This document shows positions 8,915 through 22,629 of a stretch of DNA of 64,000 nucleotides, in pieces. Positions within the stretch are counted from its first letter, which is position 1. Each line of letters begins with the position of its first letter. Below the pieces are notes generated by a model. That model saw only the letters and a list, made by a program, of their open reading frames with translations. It was not told where the DNA came from and ran no database searches. A program made the translations under genes and the position numbers. The DNA lies in assembly GCA_014529385.2 (NCBI GenBank), contig CM043954.1:7379806-7443805 (forward strand), given 5' to 3'. This stretch comes from Adiantum capillus-veneris. Taxonomy: Eukaryota; Streptophyta; Polypodiopsida; Polypodiales; Pteridaceae.

Positions 8915-10390
8915 TTAACTCACCACCGTTTTGTTTTCCCGTTCTTGTTTTAACTGCTCCTTTGTCTCTTGTAATTCTGTTTGTAGTGCAGTTTGATTTG
9001 TAATTTTTTTTGCTTTAATTCTGTCTCTTTTGGCTTTCCAGGTTTTTCTCCTAGTCCTCACTGACACACTAGTTGTTTCCCCTTGTTTGGGTTGTTGATC
9101 TTTCTCCTCATTAGCTTGGTCCTCAGCATTTTCTTTTGCTTGGGCTCTAGTCACTACCTTCACAGAAATTTTGGGTTCTGCCTCTGATCCACTTGGAGAA
9201 GGTAACACTCCCACAACATTCATTGTTGTTTTCCCCTGTTTGTTTGGGTGTTTTGGACAATTAGGAACAACGTGTGTAATGGCACACTCCAAACAATATC
9301 CAATTATCTCTACACGAGAACAATTCTTGGCCCAATGATTACCTCCACACTTGTAGCATGGTCCATCTTGTTGAGTCACTGGTGGCACAATTGATGGTTG
9401 TTCTTGCTTAGCCAGAATGGTCTCTGGTCTATGCTCTTGATTGGCTATGAACATTAGAGTGTCCTCATTCAATGAATAGAGTTTTCTGATAGGTTCTTGC
9501 CCTAGCCTAGGTTGTGATACCTCAGCTCTTTGTAAAGCCCTTGATACAACCCTATTTTGAAATAATGGATGATTTGGTAATGGCATTTGTTTTTCTATTT
9601 GATGTCCAAATAGTATCCCCCTCGTGTAGGTTTGATTATAGTAGCACTCACTCATCTCATGATTGGTCCATTTTTGCTCAATGGCACACCATTTTATTCG
9701 TTGTGCTACTTGCGCTGCTAGCTCATCTAGGTTGGTCATTAATTGAGACATAACCACTTGCCTTCTGTTGGATTCACTAGATGCTAAAGGAGCATTATCC
9801 ATAGTGATCTTTGTATCACCAATTTCCTCGCCATAGGCTTTACAATTGTCAACTAGGTATAACGCTTCTCTCGTGACTTGTTCAAAGGAAGTACATCCTT
9901 TTAAGTGCAAATCTTTCTTGAGAGTTTCATTTTTCAAACCCTCTATGAAGAGAATTGATAATCTTTCATTCTGTGGTAACTCGCGTTCCGGACATCTCTC
10001 TATATATTGTTTGAAGCGTAGTGATGCTTCCTTCACTCTCTCATCTTCTTTTTGCTTGAATGCATAGATTTGGGACACTTTGTTATGCTTGATTCCCCTT
10101 TTAGAGAACTCCACAACAAATTCTTGCAACGGTTGTTTAACGTTTGAGAAGGCATTTTTGTCCAACGGTTGGAACCAATTCAATGCTATCCCTTCCAAGG
10201 TTAAGCCAAATCCCTCATACTGTGTTTGAAAATAAAATACTTGTTCGGCTCTTAACACTTGTTTGAACAAGGATGCATGTACGTATGGATCCCTTAATCC
10301 ATCATACTTCTTCTTGACACATTTGGCCAATTGATATGGTCTCATTGGTTCTGGTTCAACCATGTATCTTAGCGTGTTGGGGTCTCCCAC
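8915..10390 (-). CDS. TE-B gag (capsid and nucleocapsid)
   Basis: A 491-residue frame. Residues about 1-190 follow the plant Retrotrans_gag capsid pattern: GIALNWFQPL, then LQEFVVEFSKRG, then a FKQYIERCPERELP helix and LFIEGLKNETLKKDL. Two compact zinc knuckles follow, CYKCGGNHWAKNC and CLECAITHVVPNC, both CX2CX3HX4C, for RNA binding and packaging. A basic Arg/Lys-rich tail ends the frame. Capsid assembly and genomic RNA packaging are the expected roles. The frame is open along its whole length, better preserved than TE-G. The true start may lie further upstream, because TE-G shows gag-like sequence before the equivalent point. Confidence 0.85.
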   Translation of the reverse strand: MGDPNTLRYMVEPEPMRPYQLAKCVKKKYDGLRDPYVHASLFKQVLRAEQVFYFQTQYEGFGLTLEGIALNWFQPLDKNAFSNVKQPLQEFVVEFSKRGIKHNKVSQIYAFKQKEDERVKEASLRFKQYIERCPERELPQNERLSILFIEGLKNETLKKDLHLKGCTSFEQVTREALYLVDNCKAYGEEIGDTKITMDNAPLASSESNRRQVVMSQLMTNLDELAAQVAQRIKWCAIEQKWTNHEMSECYYNQTYTRGILFGHQIEKQMPLPNHPLFQNRVVSRALQRAEVSQPRLGQEPIRKLYSLNEDTLMFIANQEHRPETILAKQEQPSIVPPVTQQDGPCYKCGGNHWAKNCSRVEIIGYCLECAITHVVPNCPKHPNKQGKTTMNVVGVLPSPSGSEAEPKISVKVVTRAQAKENAEDQANEEKDQQPKQGETTSVSVRTRRKTWKAKRDRIKAKKITNQTALQTELQETKEQLKQERENKTVVS

Positions 10391-10495
10391 AAAGACATCC
10401 CTCGTTCCTTCTTCTCGTCTTGGAGCAAATCCTGGTGGAATCCCCTTTGAGACATTTTTTGGAAATTTTGATGGATTTGTAAGTCTAATTGTTGG

Positions 10496-11212
10496 TCACT
10501 TGGTTCCACTCAATGAGGTAGGAGCTACACTCCCGTGAATAGCTATTTTGGATGTTTGAGGTCCATTTGATCCCATAGTTTCAATGTTAGCTTCTTGCAA
10601 ATCAGTCTCAAAAAACCCTGGTACGCTTACACTCGGTTGAAAGTAGTAAGCAGAGATTGGAGTACCCATGTATGTATATCTTTCTAGCTCAATTGGGCTG
10701 ATAAGTTTGTACTCTCGTCCATACTTATCTACCATTAGAACTTGCACTCCCTGGTCATCTGTGTATGTGAAGGCATAGAGGTTCTTGTAGTCTATCAACT
10801 CTTCAATGATGGAATTTAAACATCTATAGAAGTTGTTTTGATCCCCAATAGATAACCTATAAAGGCCATCATAAGTGTAATCCGTTAGAACTCTCGTGGC
10901 TTCATTGGTTTTGATGAACCTCACGTTGGGTTTGTTGATTAGAGGATGCTTCTCCTCTAAGTCTTCAACAATTTCCACTTTTGCTCTTTCAAACTCCCAC
11001 ATTTTAGTTGATTGGTTTGGCTTCCAGTGAGCTACATGATCACTTGAAAAATATCCATGAGCCATGCCTTGAGGTTTGGCTTGATCTGATTGATAATCCT
11101 CATGGTCTTGTCTCAACCCTCTTGTTATAGGTGTTGCAGTATTTCTGGTTGTTTGTGTAGGTGGCATAGCTCTGAGTTGAGTGGGAAACCCTAATGATGG
11201 ATGAGTTATCAT
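10496..11212 (-). CDS. TE-B upstream ORF, unknown function
   Basis: A 238-residue frame located between the leader and gag. It is soluble-looking, with Tyr-rich and acidic stretches (EEKHPLINKPNVRFIK, SIGDQNNFYRCLNSII). It has no signal peptide, membrane segment or known motif. It could be the N-terminal part of the gag polyprotein, separated by a lesion of about 100 bp, or a separate leader ORF. TE-G has a frame at the matching place (42024-42398) that is not obviously similar. The ATG at 11212 is the first after the repeat-bearing leader. Confidence 0.55.
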   Translation of the reverse strand: MITHPSLGFPTQLRAMPPTQTTRNTATPITRGLRQDHEDYQSDQAKPQGMAHGYFSSDHVAHWKPNQSTKMWEFERAKVEIVEDLEEKHPLINKPNVRFIKTNEATRVLTDYTYDGLYRLSIGDQNNFYRCLNSIIEELIDYKNLYAFTYTDDQGVQVLMVDKYGREYKLISPIELERYTYMGTPISAYYFQPSVSVPGFFETDLQEANIETMGSNGPQTSKIAIHGSVAPTSLSGTK

Positions 11213-11639
11213 GTTTAAGCCTCACTCAATACTCTCAAGATGGTCCTTAATAAGAACACCTTGGCTTAGTGCACACAATCCCTTTTTGCCCCTGGTCAAG
11301 TCTCTAAAAAGTCAGGAATTTGTGACTTTTTTGGTCTCTGGAAATTGGTTCTGGGTACCCTAAAAGTTTGGAATTAGGAAACCTAGAAAAATTCAGCTCT
11401 AAAAGTTTTGGTCTGGGTGTGTGCTATTGCCCGCAAGCTTTCTTCCTAGCTATACCTGACTGAATTTGGAGTTGCCTATCAAAAGCTAGAGCACTTTTAG
11501 TGAACTGCACTTGAAACAACACTCAAAACAGTCTCAGGACCAGAACACAGGAACTTTGGCTTGTATCTTGGCCTCTTGAAGGTATTCTTAGCTCAAACTT
11601 GATATTTGGGATGTCCTCAAGTATGTCTACAAACTTATG

Positions 11640-13225
11640 AAGTCAAATACCCTCACTATGGATAGGTACACCGATCGCGATCGTTGACCCCATGTCACAG
11701 ATTTGGAAGATTTTGCACAGTAGCTAGCCCTTGATGTCTTGATACCAAGTATCTTTGTATTTTTGAATTTGGAGATGTTTTGACCAATGAAAACCCAAAT
11801 CCCAGGTGGTTTTGCGGTTATTGGCCTGATTGTGTAACTGGGACTTTTGACCACTTTCTTTTGCTTTTTTGACCTTGCTCCTTTTGGAAAATATGTTGCA
11901 CTAGATGTCAACTACCTACTCATAAATTTTCAATCCAAAATGTCACCGGGGTACACCGATCGCGATCGTAGTTCCAGCTCCTTTTTGCATGAAATTTTAG
12001 GAGTTGATAGACATGGGTATGATTAGTCTATTCCCAAACCCACTTTGCATTTGGATCACAAAAACTTGAATTTTCTCAAAATTTTGGTCTGAAGGATCAG
12101 TGATCAGTGTTTGCCCTATTTGACAACTGTCTTTTGGTTTTTGAACCCTGGTTCTTTTGAGAAAGTTGTTTGTCTAGTTATCAGCTACCTCCTCACCAAG
12201 TCTCAACCCAAAATGTCACTATGGTACACCAATCGCGATCGTAGTACCAGCTCCTTTTCAGGCGAAACTTGTGGATTTGGTAGACAATGATGTGTACAGT
12301 CTACTCCCCAAATCTTTTTGAATTTGGACAAGAAAAAGTCAAGTTTTCACCAGATCTTGATCTACTATAGTGGTTTTCTGACTGTCTGCTGTTTTTGGCT
12401 ATTTTGGTGACTTTTTTTAAAATTTTGACATCTCCTGGTATCTTATATAACCTAGGTGTATGTGTGGGTCAAATCTCGGTCAAATCTAGGACTGAGGTAC
12501 ACCGATTGCGATCGTAGTTTGGAGCCCAAATTGGATGAAACTTCACCAGCTTGTTCACTAGGCTATTTTAAGACTACCTGCTAGACACTTTTGTATTTGG
12601 ACTCAAAAAAGTCAAGAATTTACAGTTTCTTGGTCTAAAGTGCCTGATTTTCCAATTTTATCAGGTTTGATTGATTTTGATGTTTGATTTGGGATTTGAG
12701 AGATACCTAGGCTTGTCCAAGCTATCGTTTCTTCCCAGTTTTAATGTGTTTTGGTCTACTGAAAGTCAATTTCTATGCCAGTTTAGCAGTTTTTGGCTTG
12801 GATCTGTATTTAGTGGTTTTGACCAGTTTTTTGTGGTTTTTGACCCTAGGTCCTTTAGACTTTTTTATGTTCATATACCCTTGAAGAGTCTACTCATCAA
12901 ATCTGGTACAAATCTGAGGTCTAGGTACACCCGATCGCGATCGTAGTTCTGAGCCCAAATTCAACCAAATTTGGCATGCTTATAGACACTGATGTTTTAA
13001 GGCTATCCCCCAAGTCTTTTTGCATTTGGATCACCAAAAGTCAAGATTTTACAGTTTCTCTCTGTCAGGCTAGTTTTACCCAAGTGGCCTGATTTCCTTG
13101 ATTTTTGATGTTTTTGGGTGTGGTTGCTTTAGACAAACTTGTTTAGAATCTTATCAGGAAGGCACATGTCAAATCTTGTACAATTCTGACACTGAGGTAC
13201 ACCGATCGCGATCGTAGTACCAGAG
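11640..13225 (-). repeat. TE-B leader array: divergent ~275-bp repeats, each with palindrome CGATCGCGATCG
   Basis: Six copies of a GGTACACCGATCGCGATCG-type core have their 12-bp palindrome starting at 11672, 11957, 12230, 12503, 12932 and 13203. Spacings are 285, 273, 273, 429 and 271 bp. Four cores are perfect and two have one change. The flanks are diverged but alignable, with recurring TTTGGAT(C)A..AAAGTCAAG-like blocks. Each core has four CpGs, and each LTR holds a weaker copy (2137-2157, 14082-14105). The array fills the untranslated leader between primer site and first ORF. A role in dimerisation, packaging, recombination or protein binding is possible but unproven. Confidence 0.8.
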
Positions 13226-13738
13226 CCAAATCTGATGAAATTTTATAGGCTCTCTCTGACAAGTATTTCCCAGTGTTTGGTGCTACCACTTTGTGATTTG
13301 AATCAATTTCAGCTCTGTTTGGTCAGATTTTCTAATTTCAGAGTCTTATAGCCCTTTTGCCAAAGTTATGCTTTTCTGGTGTTTTTGACTCTATCTTTTG
13401 CCCCAAATCTGACTGGAATGTGATTTACTTATCCTACTAGTAATGAAAGAACATAAGAAAATGAATCAAACAAAACAAACAGGATAAAAAACGGATGATG
13501 GATCAGTACTCAATCAATACAAATAAATTTGAAGAGAAAAAATGCTTAAAGCAACCTCACTCACAACCCCCTATATCTCTCAAAAGTAGATCTAGCCAGT
13601 CCACCGACCCTAGACTCCACTAAGCACTAAACCCCTGTCTAGATGCTTCACTGAAATGTAAGTGGAATGGAAATTATCTTTTGGAACAATAAGAAAACTC
13701 TGAATACGCACTCGGTCACTCATCACCTAAGATTCATT

Positions 13739-13756
13739 CCCCGGCAACGGCGCCAA
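13739..13756 (-). promoter_or_regulatory. TE-B primer-binding site, tRNA-Asp type
   Basis: On the minus strand the LTR end CCGCAAACA is followed at once by TTGGCGCCGTTGCCGGGG, the motif complementary to the 3' end of tRNA-Asp that is typical of Athila/Tat-like Ty3/gypsy elements. This fixes the LTR end and the orientation. Confidence 0.85.
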
Positions 13757-14423
13757 TGTTTGCGGGTCGCCGCGACGGACTTCCATAGCATAGCCTTCAG
13801 GCATCAACATAAATATCAATACCATGGAAGCGACTTGGATGAGGCATGGAAACTCACTAGAGTGTCAATCCTAATGAAGTGAACTCGAAGAGATGCAACT
13901 ACTAACTCTACAAGAAAATTAAACGCACTAAAGCCAAGTAATCTGCCTATGTCCTTCTACACAGCTCTACAGTCATCACGCATGTTTACCATGCAAATCA
14001 TATCGGATTCGCACTAAACTTGAAGGGAAGCTACAGGGGACTATCAGGAGCATATCCTATCACTGTCACAACATTCTAGATGGGTACATGGATCGCGATC
14101 TTTCATCCCAAAGTACGCAAAAACAGTAAACGGATGATCCTAAAGGGTCGTTTTTGGGTCCCTAAAGCCTCTCCTAGGGTCAAAACAACATAAAATACGC
14201 ATATAAACACTCAAAATAGAAATTTAAGGCATAAACAGATGCGTTTGAAACCTTCACCGAATCTTGAATGCTTACACTTGAATGAAAGAGCAGAGTAAGA
14301 AGAACACAATGCAATAAACAAAACTGAATTTGGATAACCGTAGCCACAATAGCGATGATTACAAGTTGGAGCCATCGCTCTCTGTGCGTAACACAATAGT
14401 CACTTATCGTCAAAAAATAATCT
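13757..14423 (-). repeat. TE-B 5' LTR, truncated in U3
   Basis: It matches 1809-2483 closely, with shared blocks GCGGGTCGCCGCGA, CATAGCCTTCAGGC and GGTCAAAACAACATAAAATA. Similarity ends near 14423. The 263 bp of U3 present in the left LTR is missing, so the promoter of this copy is probably lost. Confidence 0.8.
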
Positions 14424-14913
14424 ATAGGTACACAAAGAGTTAAGAGTAATGCAATGACTTTTTCATAAAAACATCGCCACTTTGGGATGATTTTGGGTCA
14501 TTATGTCTATATGCTATGCATGTACAATAGCTAATTACGTATAATTTACACATGTATATGTTTGTGATTTTCATCAATCTTTTTGAATCAACTATCATCA
14601 TTATACTTGTTAACCAATGATGATATTTTATATAAAGTCAAATTAAGAAATAGTTAAGTCACACTTGATTCTTTGCCTTCCTTTGTACTTCCATTTGTTT
14701 GATTCAAGAAAAAACTTAGTCACTCAGATTCTCGTTGGGTTAAAAGGGCCACTATGGCACATGCCTAGGTACCTAACAATTTATAGCCTAACTTAATTTT
14801 AATAGTTCTTTCTCATCTACATGGAGGACAAGTTGTTGATGGCAATGTTGGGTAGCCTAGTTTCCTTAGTGGCCACTATTAGGTTAGGGTGGTTTGCTGA
14901 GAGTAGCATTCAT
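14424..14913. other. Anonymous AT-rich DNA
   Basis: No domain, repeat or element end was seen in this ~490 bp. It is the flank exposed by the truncation of the TE-B 5' LTR. Confidence 0.4.
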
Positions 14914-14967
<54 letters not shown>

Positions 14968-14970
14968 GGG

Positions 14971-15005
<35 letters not shown>
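14914..15005. repeat. Compound microsatellite (GT)n-(GA)n
   Basis: An uninterrupted GT run is followed by TTGGGGG and then a GA run. Open frames on both strands through it are products of the repeat and not genes. Confidence 0.95.
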
Positions 15006-15008
<3 letters not shown>

Positions 15009-16919
15009 AGGGTTAGAGTCATAAGAGACAACCCTCCTCTTGCACTTTGGACTGTGACAAGTGCAATGATGAGGACACTCATAAGTCAGAAAGGGCTCAT
15101 ATCTTAAAAGGGCTCTAAAACCCTCCCCTCAAACAAGGCTTCATGGTAGGGATTAAGCTCTCCTAGACTATCTTAGAAATGAAATTAGAGAGATGGAATT
15201 TCCTTATAGATTTATTGTTGTATTTCATTGATGATGGTGGTGCTCTCCTTTTTCCACTCTTCTTAATACCTCAACATTCCATCATTGTTCACATTTGTTG
15301 ATGCTATCATACTCTCCTCTAGCAGCTTTGATTATGCCTCCTTTATTTGTTGCCTTGTCTAGTATTCTTTGATTTGTGCCATTGATAACTTGATGGTGGT
15401 GCACTTTTTTGACTTCTTGTGCTAGCTAAAATGCCCTCTTCTTCTTGCTCTTTGGAGATGGACTCTTCTTGGACATCTTGGAATCTTCTTTGTTTTCTTT
15501 CTCTTTCAATTGCTCCATGATCCTTTGAATGGTTTTCCCTATGCCTTGACTTCCTTCATTGTATAGCACATGTGGTAAAGTGCTCCTATAGAATTGTTGG
15601 AAAGAGCCATGGAACCATCCCAAAGAGGGAACAAGCTATACCTAGATATCCAACTAGGCATATACATAAGCATGCCACATAGGCCCAATCACAACCATCA
15701 CCAAGTACACCAGCCAATACATAAATCACTCACACATAAAAGCCATCAATCATTTGAAAAAACTTAAAGATGGCTACATAAGGCACAATACATAAAGTCC
15801 ATTTTGTATCAATCTCTAGACTTGTGTTACTGATCATTTATCATGTGATTATGGTTTTCATGACTAGCTGTTTGCATCCTTATGGATCCACTCATAGGTC
15901 TAACATGGCATTAAGGCCACTAGGTTTAGGATTGCATTATATTTCATGATCATCATTTTTGAGTACCTTTCATCAATTTCTATTACCACGTGTCATTAAC
16001 AATAAGATGTAGTCTCAATTAGAACTCAATTACACCCTCCTAGAATTTCTACCTTTTCTTAGAACGAAGTACCTTAACTTTATGGTGCATGGGCACCTCA
16101 TTCTAGGAAAAATCATTTTGCGATTATATTTTTTCCATCTTAGGATACCTCTAGTTGGCCCATCAATTATGAAAATTAGGGCTCGACATCTTCAATTTTA
16201 GTCTATTAAGCAGAGTCCATTTGATTCTAATAGGTGACTAGGTTGAAGGTTTCTACTCTATCTTTGGTACAAATTTGCCCAAATACTTTACCTAGAGATA
16301 TCCTACCATATGTACTAACTACTCCTAAAAGGTCTCATGGCCCCACACAAAGATAGCCAAGGTCTCCAAGTTCGACTGACTATTCACTTTGATGCTAGAA
16401 AGTCAAAAATATACTCCGGTAAGCATTGGGGTGAGTCTTGTAGGTTTTCTTATGTTTTTGGTTATGTTTGTTTCATCACAATAAAATTAATCTTGGTTGT
16501 TTGATTGTGAACATCACCAAGCCCTTTGAAAAAGCTCTAAATTGCCATTTTGAGTTTGATTGGCACCCTTTACCCAACATTTATACTTAAGTGTGTGCGC
16601 TCTTCAATGTTTATTGATGATGCAATTGGATATGGTGGATAAGCCAATGCATTATTCATAATAGAATCATAATTTAAGAGATTAGAAAAAGACTAATTAC
16701 ACATTAATGACCCAATGCAATGGAAACGTAAGCTTTGACACAAACACAAGAATATCGGATTATTAAGAAGTGAAGCTTGATTTATAGCATTGCTAGGTAT
16801 CTTGCCATGTAGTGGGTAACATCACAGATAAGCCAAGTAAGAATGCTGACTAAGCTTGCCATGTAGGACACACACATAGTTTTCACATGGGCTACATATG
16901 ATTGGGCATCCACATAAGA
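15006..16919. other. Anonymous region without a supported gene
   Basis: The longest credible frame is 65 codons on the minus strand (15426-15623), with a Lys/Ser-rich C-terminus (SKMSKKSPSPKSKKKRAF) and no known domain. The rest shows no transposon motif I can name. Confidence 0.4.
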
Positions 16920-17369
16920 AGAGGTTGTTCTTACACAAAGTGCAACAAAGCTCAAACCTAACAAACCTCCCATTTTGGGGTTTGTTGCACATCATTCACA
17001 CAATCCTCCCCTCAAAACACTCTAGTGATATGGAACACAATACACAAGCCTCCCGTGGATAAAAGTAGGTGGAGGCCTCGCAACCCTCCCCTTCACACAA
17101 AGAGGGTGTTCTCACATACAAAAAGTGCAAAAAAGCTCACACCTACCAAAACTCCCCTTGTGGATTTGGTTGCACATCACTCACACAATCCTTCCCTCTA
17201 AACACACTAGGGGTATGACACATAGTACACAACCTCATCTTGGACAAAAGTAGGAGGGGGGACTCAAAATCCTCCCCTTGTACACAAAGAGGGTGTTCTC
17301 ACATACATAAAAGTGCAACTCACACCAAACAAACCTTCCCTTGTGGGTTTTCTTGCACATCACTCACTT
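16920..17369. repeat. ~187-bp tandem repeat, about 2.4 copies
   Basis: Units run approximately 16920-17105, 17106-17292 and a partial 17293-17369. They share CACAAAGAGGGTGTTCTCAC, TTGCACATCACTCAC, AAAAGTAGG(T/A)GG and CTCCCCTT blocks. The C-rich CTCCCC stretches resemble complements of polypurine tracts, so the unit may derive from LTR junctions. Confidence 0.65.
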
Positions 17370-18166
17370 GTGGTATTTTCTCGAAAGTCATTTATTTTTT
17401 CACGGCACACTCAAAAGTGGTTGTTTTTAATAGCTCCAAGGCTCAAAGAAAGTAAACTCCAAAGCTTCCTCGTGGAGCCCCATGTGCTTAGTCAAATATT
17501 CTACAGTCAACTGGTATCAATTTGGAAGTCCCCATCCTTTGGGCCATCAAACGTGACCCACAACTTGGTTTGTTTATCCCACCTACCCGTCAAAACTTGC
17601 ACCCTCCTGTCAGTAGTACAATCAGTAGGCCATGCGCTATTGTCACCAGCAAACGTGATGTCTCCTATCCGTGTTCACTTAACCGCATGCACACATTGCA
17701 CACGTCCAACTGCTCCAATATCCATGTTGCATGATCCCTTCATGTTGCCAAGCATAGTGACACATCATTAGCATCTAATTCCCATAGCCTTTGCCAATGC
17801 ATCCATTACTTGCAGCAGGTATCCGACCGCCATGTATGGCATCTTCCATGTGGTTGTCTTGACTGTCATTTTTTTTTTCACAACTGAAACTCAATTACAT
17901 GTAGGGTTATTTTGATTTTTACATGATTTATTTTATCTTTCCTTTAGAGGATTTTCTCACAACACAAAAATGGTTTTCTTTGGTCCTCATTGAGCAAGAG
18001 GCCCTTCTCATGGAGTCTTTCTTTTCATGTAAGAGAGGTGTTTACATATTGAGGTAGTGCTCACAAAAGCAAGTCTACAAAATAGTTTCAATTTATTCTT
18101 TGAATGCACAAAGTCATCTTTTGCAAACAACTTCTTACAACTTGAAGGGATTTTCCACCTCGAAAG
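17370..18166. other. Anonymous flank of TE-C
   Basis: No recognisable coding or repeat structure. Plus-strand frames at 17313-17771 have no motif and overlap each other. It ends at the 5-bp target site of TE-C (GAAAG, 18162-18166). Confidence 0.4.
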
Positions 18167-18343
18167 TGTAAGACCTAGGAGACTAAGACGTAGGATCCTC
18201 CTCCCTACCGCCCTTTATATAGGCCTAGCTCCTAGCTCTTGCCCTAAGCGGATCCCTAGTCCACACTAGTCTAGTCTAGGCCCTTGGCCTAGGTCCCTGA
18301 CCCCCTAGGTTGGGCCTTGCCCCGTAGGACCCTTGTCCTGACA
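18167..18343 (-). repeat. TE-C 3' LTR
   Basis: 177 bp, ends TGT...ACA. It differs from the other LTR at only a handful of positions by eye (for example GACGTAGG versus GACATAGG). It contains CCTATATAAAGGG on the minus strand, a good TATA box. Confidence 0.85.
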
Positions 18344-18382
18344 TTACTCCCCCCTTAAGGAAGAGCTTTCGTCCTCGAAAAC
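18344..18382 (-). promoter_or_regulatory. TE-C polypurine tract and pol tail
   Basis: The minus strand reads VFEDESSSLRGE then stop, with the stop adjoining AAGGGGGGAGTAA and the LTR. It is the counterpart of TE-A 1653-1691. A second, decayed version of this junction (TTTCGTCCTTGAAAC and CTCCTTCC on the plus strand) lies at 18681-18722, suggesting a duplicated 3' end inside the element. Confidence 0.7.
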
Positions 18383-18763
18383 TGAAGTGAAAAGAATAAG
18401 TTTTCACAAAAGTTGTAAAGCAATAGACTTGACGGTAGACTAGTCAAATCATCTTAAAACCGTACCATAAGAATCATATCAAGAGTTGTAATGTGCATAT
18501 ATTATTTAGCATATCCTAAATGTATGCTCTTAGCACCTCTGAATGGTGTAGTCACCTATATTTTAGGCTCGTAGCAAGTTTATGCTCTTAGCATGTCTAT
18601 TGTCCTTTCTTAAGTTGCAGAATATAAACCTTTGTTTATAACATGCTCATAACTTAAGTTACAGGAATGATTGATGATTTTACTCCTTCCATTCGAAAGA
18701 GAGGTTTCGTCCTTGAAACAACTGGAGATGTAGTCTCATGCCGCCTTAGACAAAAGAGTGTTA

Positions 18764-18796
18764 AACACTAGGGCCCATAACACTTAGTGTGCATGC
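18764..18796. repeat. Hairpin motif, copy 1
   Basis: An AACACTAGGGCCCATAACAC block followed by TTAGTGTGCATGCA can fold as ACACTAGG against CTTAGTGT (one mismatch) with a ~10-nt loop. The same 33-34 bp recurs at 19483-19516. Confidence 0.65.
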
Positions 18797-18899
18797 AGTA
18801 ACAAACCTTTATCCTAGCCTGTAGAATACAAGAATGCATGAATCATCATAGATAGATAACATTCATTTACTTAGGTAACACATTAGATCATAACAGAAA

Positions 18900-19300
18900 A
18901 CACATGTTCCAGTCTAAAGTGTGTAACTTTTTTTAGTTTCCTTGAAAGTGACTTGCTGACGTAACTCATCAGCCAAAGTTTAAGTCCTTGACTTGTTCTC
19001 AAATTTCATCAATAAACAACCATAACTAATGTTCAAAGTTGAGAACCTGACTTATACATGAAGAGACTAAACCTAGTCGCAAACATGCTTTAACTGATAG
19101 TAAGTAAACTCCAAATAGAGCAATAAATGCTTATTAGCACTTTGCATATCCTTTAGCCCAAGATTACACTTTGTAATCTGCCTATCCCCTTGGATAATTG
19201 ACAATACTGAGGTGTGTTTTCGTACGTTTTACAGACAGTCATCCCACATGATTGGTAAATGAGAATCACAATATCGTGTAACATTGTTGAGGAATCAACA
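18900..19300 (-). repeat. TE-C copy of the internal block shared with TE-A
   Basis: The reverse complement aligns with 1013-1440. It is the only long internal similarity between the two elements. No coding domain was recognised. Confidence 0.6.
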
Positions 19301-19482
19301 ATGTCCGAAATAACCATCGTGGTTAACTTGAAAAATCCACAAACGCTCAAACCGAGCCATGACCTCTATTGGTGATTAGTAGATCCAAAAGTAATATCCT
19401 AGAGATATTGCACATAGAGTGCAAAATGCTTCATAAGCAACAACTTGAGGAATATGCATGCCATTCCAAATTAGCCTTTGCT

Positions 19483-19516
19483 AAACACTAGGGCCCATAA
19501 CACCTAGTGTGCATGC
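19483..19516. repeat. Hairpin motif, copy 2
   Basis: Nearly identical to 18764-18796, but here the arms ACACTAGG and CCTAGTGT pair perfectly. The two copies sit either side of the internal block shared with TE-A (18900-19300). Confidence 0.65.
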
Positions 19517-19519
19517 ATT

Positions 19520-22551
<3,032 letters not shown>

Positions 22552-22616
22552 ATGCAATCCTACAAGCAGCAAAGCGACCCTTCTCCTTCCCTCCTCCATA
22601 GCTTTCCTCTGCCCTA

Positions 22617-22628
22617 GCCCTGATACCA
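22617..22628 (-). promoter_or_regulatory. TE-C primer-binding site (initiator-Met tRNA type)
   Basis: The plus strand reads GCCCTGATACCA, reverse complement TGGTATCAGGGC, one base from the consensus TGGTATCAGAGC. One base separates it from the LTR. Confidence 0.8.
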
Positions 22629-22629
22629 A

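Larger units (their letters stand above)
1809..14423 (-). mobile_element. TE-B: large Ty3/gypsy-like gag-retropepsin element without RT
   Basis: Minus-strand element of about 12.6 kb. The right end carries a truncated 5' LTR (13757-14423) next to an 18-base primer site of the tRNA-Asp type used by Athila/Tat-like plant elements (13739-13756). The left end carries the full 938-bp 3' LTR (1809-2746) with a polypurine tract beside it (2747-2760). In transcription order it has a 2.5 kb repeat-bearing leader, an upstream ORF, gag with two zinc knuckles, a linker, retropepsin, a second retropepsin-like stretch, and a long K/Q/T-rich tail. I found no YxDD, DxLSR, HHCC or integrase D,D-35-E pattern, so it looks non-autonomous. 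A 1.59 kb insertion splits gag-linker from protease. Confidence 0.8.

Noticed and set aside
11640-13225. CRISPR-like spaced repeats
   Set aside because: The repeated core is short and palindromic, with ~275-bp alignable spacers in a plant retroelement leader; no cas gene and wrong geometry.
13757-14412. LTR boundaries at TGACGATAAG (TG at 14412) for TE-B
   Set aside because: The left copy extends 263 bp further to TGTTTG beside a polypurine tract, giving matching TGTTTG/CAAACA ends; the right copy is simply truncated.
1809-14423. Integrated pararetrovirus instead of an LTR element
   Set aside because: LTRs with terminal inverted repeats, a tRNA-Asp primer site and a polypurine tract are in place, and no movement-protein or viral RT motif is seen.
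14879-15107. Cys-Val and Arg-Glu rich frames
   Set aside because: Products of the (GT)n-(GA)n microsatellite.
17313-17771. 152-codon plus-strand frame
   Set aside because: Overlaps other frames, partly within the 187-bp repeat, no motif and no homologous copy.
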